This document shows positions 16,122 to 25,055 of a DNA stretch of 64,000 nt, piece by piece. The stretch comes from JBBPZA01 sp963728925 (GTDB lineage: Bacteria; Actinomycetota; Thermoleophilia; Solirubrobacterales; Solirubrobacteraceae). Position 1 is the stretch's first letter; each line of letters starts with the position of its first letter. The position numbers and the translations under genes were made by a program. The stretch is from contig CAVSMB010000025.1 in the NCBI GenBank assembly GCA_963728925.1, positions 62,001 to 126,000 of the forward strand, read 5' to 3'. The notes beneath the pieces were generated by a model that ran no database searches, was not told the origin of the DNA, and worked only from the letters and a program-made list of their open reading frames with translations.

Positions 16122-18019
16122 GCCCGCGGGTTGCACGCCGAGGTCTCGGGCGAGCCCCCCATGCGGGCTGAGCCCATGATGTGGAAGGAGACGGGCTGGG
16201 CCTGCCCGGCCCCCCACCCGCACGCGTCGGCGTCGCGCATGAAGCGCGCGACGTCGCCGTCGCGGCCCGGGTCGTAGGAGACCCACTTGGCGTGCGAGGA
16301 GTAGATGCGCGTTGCTCCCATCGCCTCGACGATGCGCGCGGCGCCCTCCACGCCGCGGCGCATGTGCTCGCGGTCGTAGTCAGACAGCGCCCAGCGCACG
16401 ACCGGCAGCCCGTCCTTGCCGACCCGCACCTCGCCGCCGTCGCGGTCGCGCAGCAGCACACCTATGGGGGCGGTGTGCGACAAGGCGCGCATCAGCTCCG
16501 CGTGGTGGCGGCCGCCGCGCCAGGGCGAGAACGAGAGCAGGATGCTCGGCGGGGTCGCGATGTGCTCGTACTTGACGCCGTAGCCGCCGTCCATGTCGGC
16601 GTCCTGATCGGAGTAGCTGGAGGCGAGCATCCCCTCCCAGGGCCTGAGCTCCTCGTCCATCAAGCCCCACACCACCAGCACCGGATGCAGCGTGAGGTGA
16701 CGGCCGATGTTCTCGTTGGCCAGGCCCGAGCGCTTGAGCAGCGCCGGGGTGTGCAGCGCGCCGGCGCTGACGACGACCGCCTTGGCGCGCACGGACACGC
16801 GGTGGCCCTCGATCGTGCGCGCCTCCACGCCGCTCGCGGCGCCGCGCTCGTGCAGCACGCGCTGCGCGCGCGTGCGCACGGCGATGCGCGCCCCGGCATC
16901 GAAGGCGTCCTGCAGCCAGGTCTTCATTGTCGACTGCTTGGCCCCGAGCTGGCAGCCGTAGTGACAGAGCCGGCAGACCTCCTCCTTGCACCCGCGGACG
17001 TTGCGCTGCATCACCTGCGACTCCCAGCCCAGCTCGTCGAGCCCGCGCTTGAGCCCGGCGTCGCGGCTGGAGGGGGCGCTGTGCTCCTGGTTGACCCCGA
17101 TGCGCTCCCAGACGGCGTCCATGTGGCGGTCATAGTCGCCGTTCGTCAGCCCGCCGAGGCCTTTGCGAGCCCACTCCTCGCGGACGTGGTCCGGTGTACG
17201 GAAGGAGAAGGTGTAGTTGACCACCGTGCCGCCGCCGAGGCAGGAGCCGGCCAGCAGCCCGATGGACTGGTCGTGGCTCGCCATGCCGCCGCCGTTGAGG
17301 TAGAGGCGGCTGAAGCCCGACAGCTCGTCGCCGTCGAAGTCGGCCTCGGCGTAGTAGTCGCCGGCCTCGAGGACCACGACGTCGAGGCCCGACTGGGCGA
17401 GCACGGCGGCGGCGACGCCCCCGCCCGCGCCCGAGCCGACCACGCACACGTCGCACTCCAGGTCGGTGTCGGCCGCGATCTCGAGCGGCGCGATCCGCTT
17501 GGGCGGCGGGTCGGCCGGCGGCCCGAGCGGGCCCGGGTAGTCCAGCGCGTCCCACACCGGGCTGCGCCCGCCGCCGGGCGCGGGCAGGCCGTAGTAGCAG
17601 AGCAGCGCGCCCTTGCGCAGCGCCTGGAAGGCCGCGCGGCGCTGGGGGACCCGCGAGTCGGCCCACGAGAGCAGGACCCGCTCGCGGTCGGCCTGGTCGA
17701 GCGCGGAGAAGCGGCTCAGGCCCCCGCGGCCCAGCGCGGTCAGCAGCGTGGTGTCCCACAACCCGAGCAGCTGGGCGACCTGCTTGCGCTCGGACGCGCG
17801 CGGGTTGAGCGCGACGGCACCCATGAGCGCCTCCGGCACGCGCAGCTCGGTGGCGGAGGGGACGCCGTCCCCGCCCGGCGCAAAGGTGTCGCAGATCGCC
17901 TCCAGAGCACGGCGCTGACGCGCGCGCAGCGTCGGGCGGCCGTTGACCGCTGCGGGCGCCGGTGCGGCCGGCGTCGCGGTTGCGGTCTGCTGGGTCGGCG
18001 TCTCCACGTCGCCGCTCAT
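16122..18019 (-). pseudogene. GMC (FAD alcohol) oxidoreductase, N-terminal 632 residues, interrupted
   Basis: The product starts at ATG 18019 and shows an N-terminal Tat-like/adaptor region. The FAD dinucleotide fold follows (CVVGSGAGGGVAAAVLAQSG near residue 195), with GGGTVVNYTFSFRTP, the CHYGCQLGAKQSTMKTW block and the C-terminal FHIMGSARMGG. The CHYGC and HIMG features fit the long-chain fatty alcohol oxidase branch of GMC proteins. The frame then enters the element after NPRAETW. Removing the element restores a 678-residue enzyme using 2965-3103. While integrated it encodes a chimera lacking the substrate-binding C-terminal part. Confidence 0.93.
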
Positions 18020-18042
18020 CTTTCCCCAGCGCGGCGGTGGGT

Positions 18043-18476
18043 TCAACCGCGACGCAGCTCGCGGCGGATCACGAGCTGCGGGCCCGACCAGGTCGCGTCG
18101 AGCGCCGCGACCTTGTTGTCCACCAGCCCGAGCGGCAGCGCCAGCTCGCGCACGACGTCCTCGGTCATGTCGGTCGGGACCTTGGAGGCCCGCTTGGGCC
18201 ACGCGATCCACAGCCGCCCGGCGGGCTCCAGCGCGGCCATGAGCGCGGGGAGGCGACGCTCCAGCATCCGCCGCTCGGTCGTGAAGAAGACGACGACGTC
18301 GAGCGGCCCGCGCCCGCGCTCGGTCACCCGGACGCCGTCGGGCAGCACGCCCAGCGTGCTCGCGAAGCCCTGGGAGCGCGGAGGAGCGCGACCCCTGCGC
18401 CGGGCTTGATGCCGAGCTTGCGCGGCAGCGGCGTGCCGCTCCCGGTTGTGCGCCTCTTCGGCCGTGCGCTGGTCAC
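18043..18476 (-). pseudogene. DUF3052-family protein with one frameshift
   Basis: From GTG 18476 the frame reads TSARPKRRTTGSGTPLPRKL then GIKPGAGVALL, the normal N-terminus of DUF3052 proteins. Near 18380 the frame changes, and the rest follows as GFASTLGVLPDGVRV, PLDVVVFFTTERRMLERRLP, GRLWIAWPKRASKVPTDMTE and DVVRELALPLGLVDNKVAAL. The family has a Rossmann-like fold and unknown function. All segments are well conserved and only one base is out, so this may be a very recent mutation or a sequencing error. It lies upstream of the GMC gene on the same strand, 23 bp apart. Confidence 0.75.
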
Positions 18477-19029
18477 ACCTTCGCCCAGAAACGCGACAAC
18501 CCGGGTGGGAGCCCAGGTCGCCGCAAGCCGAAAGTCCCTCGCGAAAGGACGCGCCGAAGGCTAGCCGATCCCATGACAACGCCCCACCACGGCGGCCGCG
18601 CGCCCCCGCGGCCGCCGGCTCCGACGCTGGGCTGGTCCTCGAGCGCGCGGGGCCACTCTGCAGGCTGCCGCAGCGCGTGGCGGCACGGTTCGCGCTGTCA
18701 GCGGTTCCAACAGACGCTGCGGGGCGAGCTGCTCGTCGACGCCCGCCGGTTCACATCGCTGCCTGTGCTTGGTACCCACCGTCGCGAGCAGCGCCCGACC
18801 GGGGGCCGTGTGCAACTGCGCCGCCAACAGAGGCGGCCGGCGGCGCTCCAACTTGGGAGGAGCAGGGGGTCGCCCGGAACGGCCGACACGTCCCACTCGT
18901 CCCGAGCGGGCGCGTGTGCGGCGATAGCCGAGACACCCGCCCTGGGGACGAGGAGCCCGCCTAGGGTCGCGCGACTGCGCCGCGTATGCGGCGGCCGACG
19001 GCGGCCGAGGGCGACCACGCGCGAGGTGT
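18477..19029. other. Stretch with no supported gene
   Basis: Long arginine- and proline-rich open frames cross this region on both strands but show no domain, hydrophobic pattern or motif, and I regard them as products of high GC. It lies downstream of the truncated MFS gene and upstream of the DUF3052 gene. Confidence 0.45.
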
Positions 19030-19824
19030 CCGCAGTACGGTGCGCCGGGGCAGCGTGCGAACGACATCGCAACCGCCTCGACGTGTGCGTCGCCGGCCTC
19101 GCGCCGACGGCTCGGCAACAGTGCGAGCGCGACGACGACGCCGGCAGCGCAGAGCGCGGCTGCGACCGTGAAGGCGCCCTTGAATCCGTGCGTCAGCGCG
19201 GCCTGCAGCGGCGAGCCGTCGTGGAGCACGCTCGTCGCGCGGCTGGTCGACACCGAGGAGAGGATCGCCAGGCCTAGCGAGCCACCGACTTGCTGGGTGG
19301 TGTTGAGCAGCCCGGAGGCCAGCCCGGAGTCGCCGGCCGCCACGCCGTTGGTGGCAGCGATCGTGATCGGCACGAACGACATCCCCAGGCCCGTGCCGAG
19401 GACGATCATGGCCGGCAGGACGTGACTGGCGTAGTCGCCGTGACCGGTCACGCGCGTGAGGAGCACAAAGCCGGCCGTGGAGATGAGCAGGCCGGCGACG
19501 AGCGCCGGCTTGGGCGTGAAGCGGTCGACGAAGCGCGAGGCCAGGGCCGAGACACCGATGATGGTCACCTGCTCAACGGCAGGTAGGCGACCCCGGTCTT
19601 GAGCGCGCTGTAGCCCAGCACCTGTTGCAGATATAGCGTGCAGAAGAACAGCGCCGCCGCTACGACGAGCATCGTCGCGTCGGCGGCGGCGAGTCCGCGA
19701 TTGGAGAAGATCCGCAGCGGGATCAGGGGATCCTGGTGGCGTCGCTCGATGACCACGAAGGTGGCGATCAGCGCCGCGGCCCCAGCAAAGCCCGCCGGCG
19801 TCCGCCCCGAGGTCCAACCGGCGC
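19030..19824 (-). pseudogene. DHA2-type MFS efflux pump, C-terminal half only, frameshifted
   Basis: Sequence resembling the second half of EmrB/QacA pumps begins directly at the 19-C tract: TSGRTPAGFAGAAALIATFV, then PLIPLRIFSNRGLAAADATM and YLQQVLGYSALKTGVAYLPL. A frameshift near 19570 moves to SALASRFVDRFTPKPALVAG, MIVLGTGLGMSFVPITIAAT, GDSGLASGLLNTTQQVGGSL and the last membrane segments. The first six or seven membrane segments are missing, so the gene was cut at or near the homopolymer. An intact relative lies at 25056-26543. Confidence 0.8.
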
Positions 19825-19825
19825 A

Positions 19826-19844
19826 CCCCCCCCCCCCCCCCCCC
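19826..19844. repeat. Homopolymer of 19 cytosines
   Basis: A run of 19 C (preceded by GCGCA, followed by GCGGG) lies exactly at the broken end of the MFS gene, 62 bp upstream of the SUMF1-like gene's start. It could be a slippage-prone tract near a promoter, the scar of a deletion, or an assembly join. Confidence 0.9.
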
Positions 19845-19906
19845 GCGGGCCGGGGACCTGTGTAGGTTTCTCCTCCATCGAGTCTTCACCAACAGGAGGA
19901 GTCCGG

Positions 19907-21184
19907 GTGTCTCAAGCGATCCACGGTCACGAACGGCACCGCTCCGCTCGATTTCGGTGCCGCAACCACGGCCTCGGCTTCGCAGCCGTCGCCCTTTTGG
20001 GCGCCCTGGCGGTCGCCCCCGCGGCGGGCGCATCAAGCCGCGCGCAACTCACCTTCAAGACGGTTCGCGTCGGCTCCCCGGGCAACCGAGCGGTGTCGGT
20101 CGTCCCGTTCAGCGATGCGATCTACCCGTCGTGCTCGGTTGCCCCGAAGACGCCGGCCGGCTGCCTGAGCGTCGGCTCGGTCGGCACCTCCTACGGCATT
20201 GGCCAGCTCGAAGTGACCGTGGCCCAGTGGGTCGCCTTCCTGAACACGGTCGATCCCAGAGGAACCGACCCGCATGACCTCTACGACTCCTCGGAGAGCG
20301 CATCGGCCTGGCCCCGGTACGGCCCGATCAACTTCTCCTCCAGAGCGCGGCGGGGCTTGCACTACAGGGTCGCCTACCCGCAGTGGGCCGACAAGCCCTA
20401 TGGCTTTTCCACCTTTCTGCGTGCGGCGCGGTTCGTCAACTCGCTGACGAACGGCAAGGTGCTCTCCCGGCAGGCCAGCAGCGCCGGCGGCTTCTCGTTT
20501 GTCACCTATAAGGTCCGCCTCTCCACGCAGACCGAGCGCGGCATGTACGACCTGGCTCGCCAGAAGCGCACTGGGGCGACGCGGGCCCGCAGGCGGGGCT
20601 TCGTCGTGCCGAGCCAGGACGAGTGGATCAAGGCCGCCTACTACGACCCGAGCGGCGGCGGGACGCTCTCCTACTGGAAGTACCCGACCAACGCCGGAGT
20701 CTTCGGCGACGGCACCGCCACCGCGCCCGCCTCGACCACGCTCGATCCGCAGAACGGCGACGTGACGAACGCCGCGACGCAGCCGCTGGCCAACTACAAG
20801 CCCTCCGGCGGCACGGCCCCGAACTGGTGCCCGTCGCAGGTCTCGGCCACCGACTGCCAGACCGTCAACCCCTTCGGCCTCGACCCCACCGCCTACGCCT
20901 CCGCCTACCAGGGCAGCCTCAGCAGCGTCGGCCAGGCGGCAACGCGCTCGCCGTGGGGCACGCTCGATCAGGGCGGCAACGCGGTCGAGTGGACCGACAC
21001 GATCACCGCCCCGCCGTTCGGCATCCGCGGCGGCCCGCGCGTCTGGCGGCGCGAGCACGGCGGCGTGCCCAACTCAACGGCGTACCAGATGTGGCCCTCC
21101 GCCGTCGGCCTCCAGCCTCAGGACAACACGTTCTTCGCGCACACCTACCCGTGGCTGGGCTTCCGGATCGGACATATCAGCTGA
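19907..21184 (+). CDS. Secreted SUMF1 / formylglycine-generating-enzyme-like protein
   Basis: The GTG start at 19907 follows AGGAGG by 8 bases. The 425-residue product has a basic N-terminus and a signal peptide (GFAAVALLGALAVAPAAGAS). The SUMF1 fold is readable: YGIGQLEVTVAQWVAFLNTV, FVVPSQDEWIKAAYYDPSGG, WGTLDQGGNAVEWTDTITAP and a C-terminal FRIGHIS. Bacterial members of this fold include sulfatase-activating enzymes but also many with unknown roles (the EVT..(Q/E)(W/Y)..FLN pattern often occurs in secreted, non-catalytic ones). No sulfatase is nearby, so activity is not assigned. It stands alone on the plus strand among broken genes. Confidence 0.75.
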   Translation: MSQAIHGHERHRSARFRCRNHGLGFAAVALLGALAVAPAAGASSRAQLTFKTVRVGSPGNRAVSVVPFSDAIYPSCSVAPKTPAGCLSVGSVGTSYGIGQLEVTVAQWVAFLNTVDPRGTDPHDLYDSSESASAWPRYGPINFSSRARRGLHYRVAYPQWADKPYGFSTFLRAARFVNSLTNGKVLSRQASSAGGFSFVTYKVRLSTQTERGMYDLARQKRTGATRARRRGFVVPSQDEWIKAAYYDPSGGGTLSYWKYPTNAGVFGDGTATAPASTTLDPQNGDVTNAATQPLANYKPSGGTAPNWCPSQVSATDCQTVNPFGLDPTAYASAYQGSLSSVGQAATRSPWGTLDQGGNAVEWTDTITAPPFGIRGGPRVWRREHGGVPNSTAYQMWPSAVGLQPQDNTFFAHTYPWLGFRIGHIS

Positions 21185-21199
21185 GGCCTCTGCGCTGAG

Positions 21200-21504
21200 G
21201 CGTAGCGCTCGGGTTTCACCACCTGCGGCGAAACGGTGCACGGTGGGAGTCCGGGCCAGGCGCGCTCGGCATTCTCGGCTGCCAAGGAGGTGTCCGGATC
21301 CACGCCTGCGAGACGCCCGCGCCGGACGAGAAGCAGGAGCGGACGACAGTCAGGTTCGTGCCGAGCGCGGACAGGACCGCACAGAGCAGTCCCAATCCGT
21401 AGGCGAGCGAGAAACCGTCGATCTCAACTCCGGCCGCCGCGCAGCACTCTGGCCAACGCTACTCCTTGCCTCGTCAGCCAACGCGATCTAGGGTCGAGGA
21501 GGCC
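21200..21504. other. Intergenic stretch, no gene seen
   Basis: Only short biased open frames are present. Just after the SUMF1-like gene GCCTC and GAGGC (21185-21200) could pair as a weak hairpin without a T run, so a terminator is not claimed. Confidence 0.4.
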
Positions 21505-22360
21505 GTGAAGCTGTCCGCCGCCAGTCGCCGCCAGTCGCCGCAAGCGCAGGGCGCTCGAGACGGCGGCGCGCGAGCTCCGGGCTGCCCCGGAGAGCGATCG
21601 CGACGAGATCCTGCCCGCGCGGCGGGCGTTGCGGCAGGCGGAGAAGTTCTACGACCGCGCCGTGGCCCGGGCGGAACGCGACCTCAACATCGCCCGCGCG
21701 CCGAGCCCGATCGCCGCCTACGGCAGCCGCCTCATCCTGTATGACGATCGCCTGAGCACTCCCGCGAGGACGTTCGCGCTGGCCCCCTCGGTGCGAGCTG
21801 AGGTCACCGACCGGACGGGGAACCCGTCCAGCGTGGAACTCGTCGTCGAGGGACCCGATTGGCGCGAGCTTGTGACTGGCCCGAAGCGTGACGAGGAGAT
21901 CCTGCGGCAACTCGCCGGGGCGGTCGACCAGGGCCGCCCGGGAAGTGGACGCGGTGAGCGCGGCGCGCCAGCCGGAGACGGAGTTCGCCGAGGGCAGGCT
22001 CGCGGCGGCCCGGGTCGAGCGCCTGGGGATCGCGGAGGCGAAGCCCCTGCTCGATCGGCTCGCGCAGCTGAGCGAAAAGGGCGAGACCGTGCTCGACATG
22101 GCGCCCGGTATCACGACCGGCCATGACGGCGTGCTGGTCGTGACCGATCGACGGCTGCTGTTCGTGGGGCTGCGGCTCACGCTCCCGATCCCCTATGACC
22201 GGGGGCGGCACGTCGCAGCTCGCGGCAAGCTGCTGGGCGCGAGGCTGATCGTCTCTCGACGCCGGGCCAGAGGCACGTGGTGAGTGGCCTGGCACCCCGG
22301 CACGCCGAAGAGATCGCCGAACTCGTCCGCAGGCGGACCTGGGGCGGGCTCGTCACCTAA
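21505..22360 (+). pseudogene. PH-domain (bPH) membrane-free protein, broken by several frameshifts
   Basis: GTG 21505 has a GAGGAGG site just upstream. Successive frames give KRRALETAARELRAAPESDR, RRALRQAEKFYDRAVARAER with DLNIARAPSPIAAYGSRLIL (about 21600-21740), REVDAVSAARQPETEFAEGR, VLDMAPGITTGHDGVLVVTD with RRLLFVGLR (about 22090-22175), and VVSGLAPRHAEEIAELVRRR ending at TAA 22358. The GxLxxTDRRLLFVG phrase is the bacterial PH (SHOCT/bPH2-type) signature. Shifts lie near 21545, 21930, 22200 and 22256, without internal stops in the segments. Confidence 0.65.
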
Positions 22361-22419
22361 TCTACTTGCGGCGGTGAACGGGTTGGACCCGCCGGATCCC
22401 AAAGCCGCCACTTGGTGGC

Positions 22420-23238
22420 TCACGCCCGCGCCGCGAGGTCGGCGATGACCTTGGAGAGCCGCGCGCCCTGCCAGGCGAGCGGCGACTCGTCCGGCTCCTC
22501 GGATCGCAGCTCCGCCCCGCCAATGGCCTGCGCGTAGCGCTCGGCGACCGCGTAGGGGTGGCCGGGATCGGCCTCGTCGCGGCTCGCGACGACGACGGTC
22601 GGGACCGTGATCGCCCCGAGCGCCTCGAGCGCCTCGAAGGGGCGCGAGCGCGGCACCACCCGCAGGGCGTCGGCGACGGCTCGCGGATGCTCGTGGGCGC
22701 CGAGGCGCCGGCCGATCACCTTCGTGACCGTGTCGCGCCAGCGCTCGGGCACCTCGGGCTCGCCGTAGGCGGCCAGGAACCCCTCCACCCCGCCCTCGCG
22801 CAGCCCGTCCGAGAGCGCGTCCCACCGCTCGAGGCTGACCGCGTCGCCGTGCATCGAGGGATCGTAGGCGGGCGTGATCAGGACGAGGCCGGCGACGCGC
22901 TCGGGATGCCCGAGGGCGACGCGCAGAGCGGTGTGCGCGCCCATCGAGGCCCCCGCGAGCACCGCGCGCTCCACGCTCGCGTCGTCTAGGACGGCGAGCG
23001 CGTCGGCCGCGAGCTCCTCGTAGCCGTAGCCGCCGGGCGTCACCGCGGGCGACGACGCGCCGTGGCCGCGGGCGTCGTGGGCGAGGACGCGGTGCCCCCC
23101 GCGCTCCAGTGCCTGCGACCCCATGACGACGTAGCGGCGCGTCGCCGTGAGGCCGTGCATGAGCAGCACGGCCGGCCCCTCCCCCGCCTCCGCGACGGCG
23201 AGCCTCACCCCGTCGCGCACGACGATCCGCTCGGCCAT
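22420..23238 (-). CDS. Alpha/beta hydrolase
   Basis: The 272-residue product has the oxyanion phrase LMHGLTATR, the nucleophile elbow AGASMGAHTALRVA (Ser), and later strands with VVVASRDEADPGHPYAVAER, which should carry the catalytic acid. Cytoplasmic, with no signal peptide. The substrate cannot be predicted. The ATG at 23238 is divergent from the gene at 23266, with only 27 bp between, so promoters must overlap the coding starts. Confidence 0.85.
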   Translation of the reverse strand: MAERIVVRDGVRLAVAEAGEGPAVLLMHGLTATRRYVVMGSQALERGGHRVLAHDARGHGASSPAVTPGGYGYEELAADALAVLDDASVERAVLAGASMGAHTALRVALGHPERVAGLVLITPAYDPSMHGDAVSLERWDALSDGLREGGVEGFLAAYGEPEVPERWRDTVTKVIGRRLGAHEHPRAVADALRVVPRSRPFEALEALGAITVPTVVVASRDEADPGHPYAVAERYAQAIGGAELRSEEPDESPLAWQGARLSKVIADLAARA

Positions 23239-23265
23239 TGGCCGCGATGGTACGGTCCTCGCACG

Positions 23266-23586
23266 ATGATGCTCTCGATCCTCGTGCGGCGGCTGCGCGA
23301 GGGAAAGACCTACGAGGACTTCCGCGCCGCGTGGAAGCCCGACAAGGGCTTCGGCATCCCGACGCGCGTTGTCACTGGGCAGGGCTTCGAGGACCCGCGC
23401 GACATCGTCACCATCGGCTTCAGCGACCTCGCGCCGCAGGACGTCGAGGCGTTCCTCGCGAGGGTCGGCCCCCAGGAGGCCGAGCGCCACGATCGCATCG
23501 CGCAGGTCATCGAGCCCGACATGACCCGGGCCTTCTACGTCCAGGTCGCCGACGACGACCTCACCGACCGGCGCCCGCCGGACTGA
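23266..23586 (+). CDS. Small dimeric alpha-beta barrel-like protein, unknown function
   Basis: The 106-residue product begins MMLSILVRRLREGKTYEDFR and has the alternation of strands and helices seen in dimeric alpha-beta barrel proteins (such as antibiotic monooxygenase- or EthD-like ones). No catalytic residue can be named. It is followed by an intrinsic terminator at 23617-23635, so it is probably monocistronic. Confidence 0.6.
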   Translation: MMLSILVRRLREGKTYEDFRAAWKPDKGFGIPTRVVTGQGFEDPRDIVTIGFSDLAPQDVEAFLARVGPQEAERHDRIAQVIEPDMTRAFYVQVADDDLTDRRPPD

Positions 23587-23616
23587 GCGAACCCTCCCCC
23601 GCCCCGCCTCCCTTGT

Positions 23617-23635
23617 CGCCCCGCCGGGGCGTTTT
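23617..23635 (+). terminator. Intrinsic terminator
   Basis: CGCCCC (23617-23622) pairs with GGGGCG (23626-23631) around GCC, followed by TTTT. It lies 30 bp after the stop of the 23266-23586 gene. Confidence 0.75.
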
Positions 23636-23649
23636 CTATCGTGTCGAGC

Positions 23650-24390
23650 ATGATCGTCGACGCCACCGAGGCCACCTTCGACCGCGACGTGCTCGAGCGC
23701 AGCCGCACGGTCCCCGTCGTCGTCGACTTCTGGGCCGAGTGGTGCGGGCCCTGCCGCCAGCTCACCCCGGCCCTCGAGGCCGCCGCGGGCAGCCGTGAGG
23801 GCCAGGTGGACCTCGCGAAGGTCGACACCGACGCCAACCAGGGTCTCGCGCGGGCCTTCGGCATCCAGGGCATCCCGGCGGTGAAGGCGTTCCGCGACGG
23901 CGAGGTGGTCGACGAGTTCGTCGGCGCCCAGCCCCCCGCAGCGGTCGAGCGCTTCTTCGACGGGATCGTCCCGTCCGAGGCCGAGGGACTCGTCGCGACC
24001 GGCGACGAGGCCTCGCTGCGCCGGGCGATCGAGCTCGAGCCCGCCCGCGCCGACGCCCGCCTGGCCCTCGGCCGCCTGCTGCACGAGCGGGGCGACGACG
24101 ACAGCGCGCTCGAGGTGCTCGGAGGGGCCCCGGGCGACTTCGGCGCCGAGGGTCTGGCCGCGCGCATCCGCCTCGAGCGCACGGCAGAGCTCGACCTCGG
24201 CGACGCCTTCGCGGCGCTCGACGCCGGCGAGCGCGAGCGCGCCGTCGATCGCCTGCTCGAGGCCATCGACTCCGCCGACGGCGCCCGCGACGACGTCCGC
24301 CGCGTGATCGTCGCGATCCTCGACGAGCTCGGCGTCGAGCATCCCGCGGCGCGCGACGCTCGCCGCCGCCTCGCCGCCGCCCTCTACTAG
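23650..24390 (+). CDS. Thioredoxin-TPR fusion, CnoX/YbbN-like co-chaperone
   Basis: The 246-residue product combines an N-terminal thioredoxin domain with an intact WCGPC active site (near residue 32) and a C-terminal helical tetratricopeptide region (EPARADARLALGRLLHERGD ... AELDLGDAFAALDAGERERA). This is the CnoX/YbbN layout: such proteins protect unfolded clients and hand them to GroEL. Because the active site is WCGPC it may also act as an oxidoreductase. An in-frame GTG at 23641 would add three residues. The gene starts 15 bp after the terminator and lies just upstream of the HhH gene. Confidence 0.8.
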   Translation: MIVDATEATFDRDVLERSRTVPVVVDFWAEWCGPCRQLTPALEAAAGSREGQVDLAKVDTDANQGLARAFGIQGIPAVKAFRDGEVVDEFVGAQPPAAVERFFDGIVPSEAEGLVATGDEASLRRAIELEPARADARLALGRLLHERGDDDSALEVLGGAPGDFGAEGLAARIRLERTAELDLGDAFAALDAGERERAVDRLLEAIDSADGARDDVRRVIVAILDELGVEHPAARDARRRLAAALY

Positions 24391-24405
24391 AGGCGATGGC
24401 TGTCC

Positions 24406-24957
24406 GTGCCCGACCGCGTGTACTTCACGGACTCAGACGAGGCGAACGCCATGATCGCGTCCGACCCGCTGGCGCTGCTCGTCGGCTTCGCCCTCGATCA
24501 GCAGGTCAGCGTGCAGAAGGCGTTCTCCGGGCCGCTCGTCATCTCCGAGCGCCTCGGCGCCTTCGACGCGCAGGCGCTGGCCTCAGCTGATCTCGAACCG
24601 GTCTTCCGCACCAGGCCTGCGGTTCACCGCTTCCCGGCGGCGATGGCGCGGCGCGTGCACGACCTGGCCGTCCACGTCTGCGACCGCTATGACGGTGACG
24701 CCGCGCGCGTGTGGGCCGACGCGGCGGACTCCGACGCGCTGCGGGCCAACCTCGCCGGCCTGCCCGGCTTCGGTGCGATGAAGGTCACGGCGCTGGGCTC
24801 CGTCCTCGCCAAGCGCTTCGGCGTCGAGGCCGCTGAAGGCCTCGTGCCGTCGCATCCGACGCTGGGCGACGTCGACTCGCCGCAGGCGCTCCTCGACTAC
24901 CAGGCGGCCAAGCGCGCTCACAAGGCGCGGTTGTCACAGGCCGCGACGAGTCCCTAG
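24406..24957 (+). CDS. HhH-GPD-type base-excision DNA repair protein
   Basis: The 183-residue product begins with GTG and reads DRVYFTDSDEANAMIASDPL. It has the helical glycosylase core (ALLVGFALDQQVSVQKAFSG) and a helix-hairpin-helix segment (LAGLPGFGAMKVTALGSVLA). It lacks the C-terminal iron-sulfur cysteines of Nth/MutY. The family is annotated as HhH-GPD-type base-excision repair protein; the damaged base recognised is unknown. It follows the CnoX-like gene by 15 bp and is probably co-transcribed. Confidence 0.75.
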   Translation: MPDRVYFTDSDEANAMIASDPLALLVGFALDQQVSVQKAFSGPLVISERLGAFDAQALASADLEPVFRTRPAVHRFPAAMARRVHDLAVHVCDRYDGDAARVWADAADSDALRANLAGLPGFGAMKVTALGSVLAKRFGVEAAEGLVPSHPTLGDVDSPQALLDYQAAKRAHKARLSQAATSP

Positions 24958-25055
24958 GCGACCGCCGGCTGCGGCTCGCCGGCGACCGATGAGTTGGGGA
25001 TCTGACCGCGGTCCTATCTTCAGACCCTGACCTCCCATCACGAGGAGACCAGAAC

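Noticed and set aside
15716..18211. A genuine 831-residue GMC-HNH fusion protein
   Set aside because: The fusion coincides exactly with the attachment site and the true GMC C-terminus is found at 2965-3103, so it is a product of integration.
16181..18409. A 742-codon plus-strand frame opposite the GMC gene
   Set aside because: No recognisable protein pattern; it is the antisense of a high-GC coding sequence.
18561..19029. Continuation of the MFS frame past its last membrane segment as a real C-terminal domain
   Set aside because: After AVAMSFARCPGAPYCG the sequence is only proline/arginine-rich and matches nothing; transporter relatives end near this point.
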